Assembly (NCBI GenBank): GCA_017430725.1
Contig: JAFRMK010000006.1
Location: 50,333 to 114,332 of the forward strand
DNA from: Candidatus Saccharimonadota bacterium
GTDB taxonomy: Bacteria > Patescibacteriota > Saccharimonadia > Saccharimonadales > Saccharimonadaceae
Direction: 5' to 3'
DNA: 64,000 nucleotides
Position 1 is the stretch's first letter. Every line of letters starts with the position of its first letter. The position numbers and the translations under genes were made by a program. Below are positions 62,528-64,000 of this stretch, piece by piece. The notes under the pieces are model-generated. The model had not been told where the DNA came from, searched no databases, and worked only from the letters and a program-made list of their open reading frames with translations.

Positions 62528-64000
62528 AAAGTCTGGACTACAAGCATGTTCGCGCCAAAGAGGCGCGGCTTGAACGCGCGTTCGGCCACAAGGCCATTGT
62601 AATTATGTTAGAAATCGTAGTGCTGACCGGCCTCTGTTTCGGTTTCCTAATTCTCTGGCGTCACAGCTCGCTCGGCTGGCTCTTTATTGCCGTTTCGGCC
62701 GCCGTGCAGATGTTCATAATTTGGCTCGAAACCGAGCTGAAGCATCTGCCAACCCGCAAAGGCGACAACATCAATAACATTCTGTCGAAAGAATGTCTCG
62801 CATTGCTGGACAAAGACCCCACGCCCGTCAAGCTAGTCGAGGTCGCAGCGCAAACCCGCAGCGGCATTTTCCTCGCGAATCGTTATGGCATGGTGCCGCG
62901 CATTACTGGCGCGCTGGCGCTCGATGTTACTGCGAGCATCGATGAAATACTCACCAAGGCCCGCGAGGTACGCGAAGCGACTCGCTCCGAGCAAATATCT
63001 GGCGCCGTCCTGTTAGTGGCGACCATCTCTTGCAGTCCGCGTCACGAAGAACTGCTCCGCGCGCTCAAACTCGAGGTGAAAGACCTCTATGACGGCATAA
63101 TTTGGTTTAACTACCTGCACGGCCTCGTCAAAGGCATGAAGCAGCCTCGTCGCACCGGCGGGCTGGGGCGCGACCTCAGTTTTGGCTATACGCCGTTGCT
63201 GCAAAAATTCGCCCAAAACATCTCGCGCACACGCGAAGGCGGCATGGCGCTTCAGCTTCATCAGGCCTCGAGCAAAGAGGTGCTCGATCAAATCGTAAAA
63301 GTATTCTCCAGCGGTGGCCGCCAAAATGTCGCCCTTATCGGCCCAGAGGGTTCTGGTCGAAAGACCATTGTCTATTCTTTCGCCGACCTTTTGCTGAACG
63401 CCGACAGCGACCTGCCGTCGAAGCTGAAATTCCGTCAAATCTTCAAGCTTGACGCCTCCGCCTTGCTTAGCGTTGCCGGTGAACGCGGCGAGCTTGAGGG
63501 GCTGATGATGCGAATCATGAGCGAGGCCTATTCCGCCAAGAACATCATCCTGTGGCTCGACAACGCCCAGCTGTTCTTCGAAGAAGGGGTTGGTTCGGTG
63601 GATATTTCGAAGGTCATTCTCCCCGCCATTCAGGCCGGCCGTCTCCGCATGATTCTCACCATGGAGCAACAGCGCTACCTCGAAATTGAGTCGCTAAACA
63701 GCCAATTGGCCAACGCGCTGAATAAAGTGATGGTGACGCCCGCCGACGAAACCAGCACGATGAAAATCATGCAGGACCGTGTGCCATATCTTGAATACCA
63801 ACACAAAGTCACCTATACCATCTGGGCACTCAAAGAAGCCTATCGCTTGAGTGAGAAATATATCCATGATTTGGTAATGCCGGGGCGGGCACTTAACCTG
63901 CTCGAATCGGCGGCGGGGAGCGCCGAGGACGGACTCGTGACAGCCGGCTCGGTCCAGAAAGCCGTCGAGAAAGTCTATGGCGTAAAGATGCAGGCCACCC
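62524..64000 (+). CDS. Membrane-anchored Clp-like AAA+ protein (3' end outside window)
   Basis: At least 492 residues are visible and the frame stays open to the window end. Two membrane segments lie at about 28-46 and 50-70, then a region resembling the Clp-N/linker part, and a D1-type AAA+ domain with GPEGSGRKT near residue 273 and LWLDNAQLFF, and VMPGRALNLLESAAGSAEDG as the small-domain segment. The Walker A Lys is displaced by Arg (GRKT) and the Walker B Glu is Asn (LDN), so this ATPase domain may not hydrolyse ATP normally. Expect a second AAA+ domain to the right. Confidence 0.75.
   Translation, partial: MKSLDYKHVRAKEARLERAFGHKAIVIMLEIVVLTGLCFGFLILWRHSSLGWLFIAVSAAVQMFIIWLETELKHLPTRKGDNINNILSKECLALLDKDPTPVKLVEVAAQTRSGIFLANRYGMVPRITGALALDVTASIDEILTKAREVREATRSEQISGAVLLVATISCSPRHEELLRALKLEVKDLYDGIIWFNYLHGLVKGMKQPRRTGGLGRDLSFGYTPLLQKFAQNISRTREGGMALQLHQASSKEVLDQIVKVFSSGGRQNVALIGPEGSGRKTIVYSFADLLLNADSDLPSKLKFRQIFKLDASALLSVAGERGELEGLMMRIMSEAYSAKNIILWLDNAQLFFEEGVGSVDISKVILPAIQAGRLRMILTMEQQRYLEIESLNSQLANALNKVMVTPADETSTMKIMQDRVPYLEYQHKVTYTIWALKEAYRLSEKYIHDLVMPGRALNLLESAAGSAEDGLVTAGSVQKAVEKVYGVKMQAT

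Overview
This window looks like a chromosome fragment of a Patescibacteria/CPR bacterium, most likely Candidatus Saccharibacteria (TM7). I infer this from the content: moderate GC, very tight operons with ATGA overlaps, a minimal housekeeping set (ftsH, murJ, galU, gatCAB, murA, murB, folD, prfA/prmC, nrdDG), many small membrane and surface proteins, and no amino-acid or nucleotide biosynthesis. UGA is used as a normal stop (for example gatC), which argues against the UGA-recoding Gracilibacteria/Absconditabacteria. No rRNA or other phylogenetic marker was compared, so the lineage is an inference.

Layout. (1) 1-15 kb is a surface-protein region: the end of a large wall protein, a decayed serine-recombinase remnant, two CAU-anticodon tRNAs (one an unusual initiator), then secreted paralogs that end in an NPQTxD sortase-like tail (3.2-5.3, 5.3-7.0, and a three-gene operon 15.0-8.7 on the minus strand) with an AAA/DUF4143 ATPase between them. 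(2) 15-28.9 kb is housekeeping: ftsH, murJ, YtxH-like protein, galU, gatB/gatA/gatC, an HTH-MurA fusion, NrdR-box-like sites, nrdD and nrdG, and a frameshifted transporter. (3) 29-39.4 kb is accessory: two small single-gene units with consensus promoters, a surface-protein fragment, a phosphoribosyltransferase-like protein, a 330-nt chain of strong hairpins before a DUF4417 operon, then a self-contained structured RNA in front of a restriction-modification pair whose large subunit joins GIY-YIG, helicase and methylase domains. (4) 39.5-41.7 kb: tRNA-Val, prfA, prmC. (5) 41.7-50.4 kb is a second envelope region: two paralogous Thr/Pro-rich secreted proteins around a coiled-coil membrane protein, an LPKTG protein with DUF11 repeats, and a VirB6-like membrane protein. 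(6) 50.4-56.3 kb: folD, murB and a five-gene operon of a SipW-type signal peptidase, a DUF5305-like protein and three TasA/camelysin-like secreted proteins. (7) 56.4-64 kb: tRNAs, acyltransferase, glycosyltransferase, a 5'-truncated surface pseudogene next to tRNA-Pro, and a membrane-anchored Clp-like AAA+ protein cut by the window edge.

How it fits together. Most non-housekeeping DNA serves the cell surface. Three export/anchoring routes are visible: NPQTxD tails (seven copies plus one divergent), one LPKTG tail, and a SipW/TasA-type route. No sortase lies in the window. The NPQTxD proteins share an order of signal peptide, a WGxxGxG entry region, a SpaA/Cna-B-like domain and a repeat domain built from YD-x5-Y units that I do not recognise as a named family. 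The duplicated promoter/leader, the inverted repeats, the truncated copies and the frameshift suggest this surface repertoire is turning over.

Transcription signals are unusually legible. Many first genes have an extended -10 (TGATATAAT) ending exactly 6 nt before the start codon, which predicts leaderless mRNAs, while downstream and some other genes carry Shine-Dalgarno sequences.
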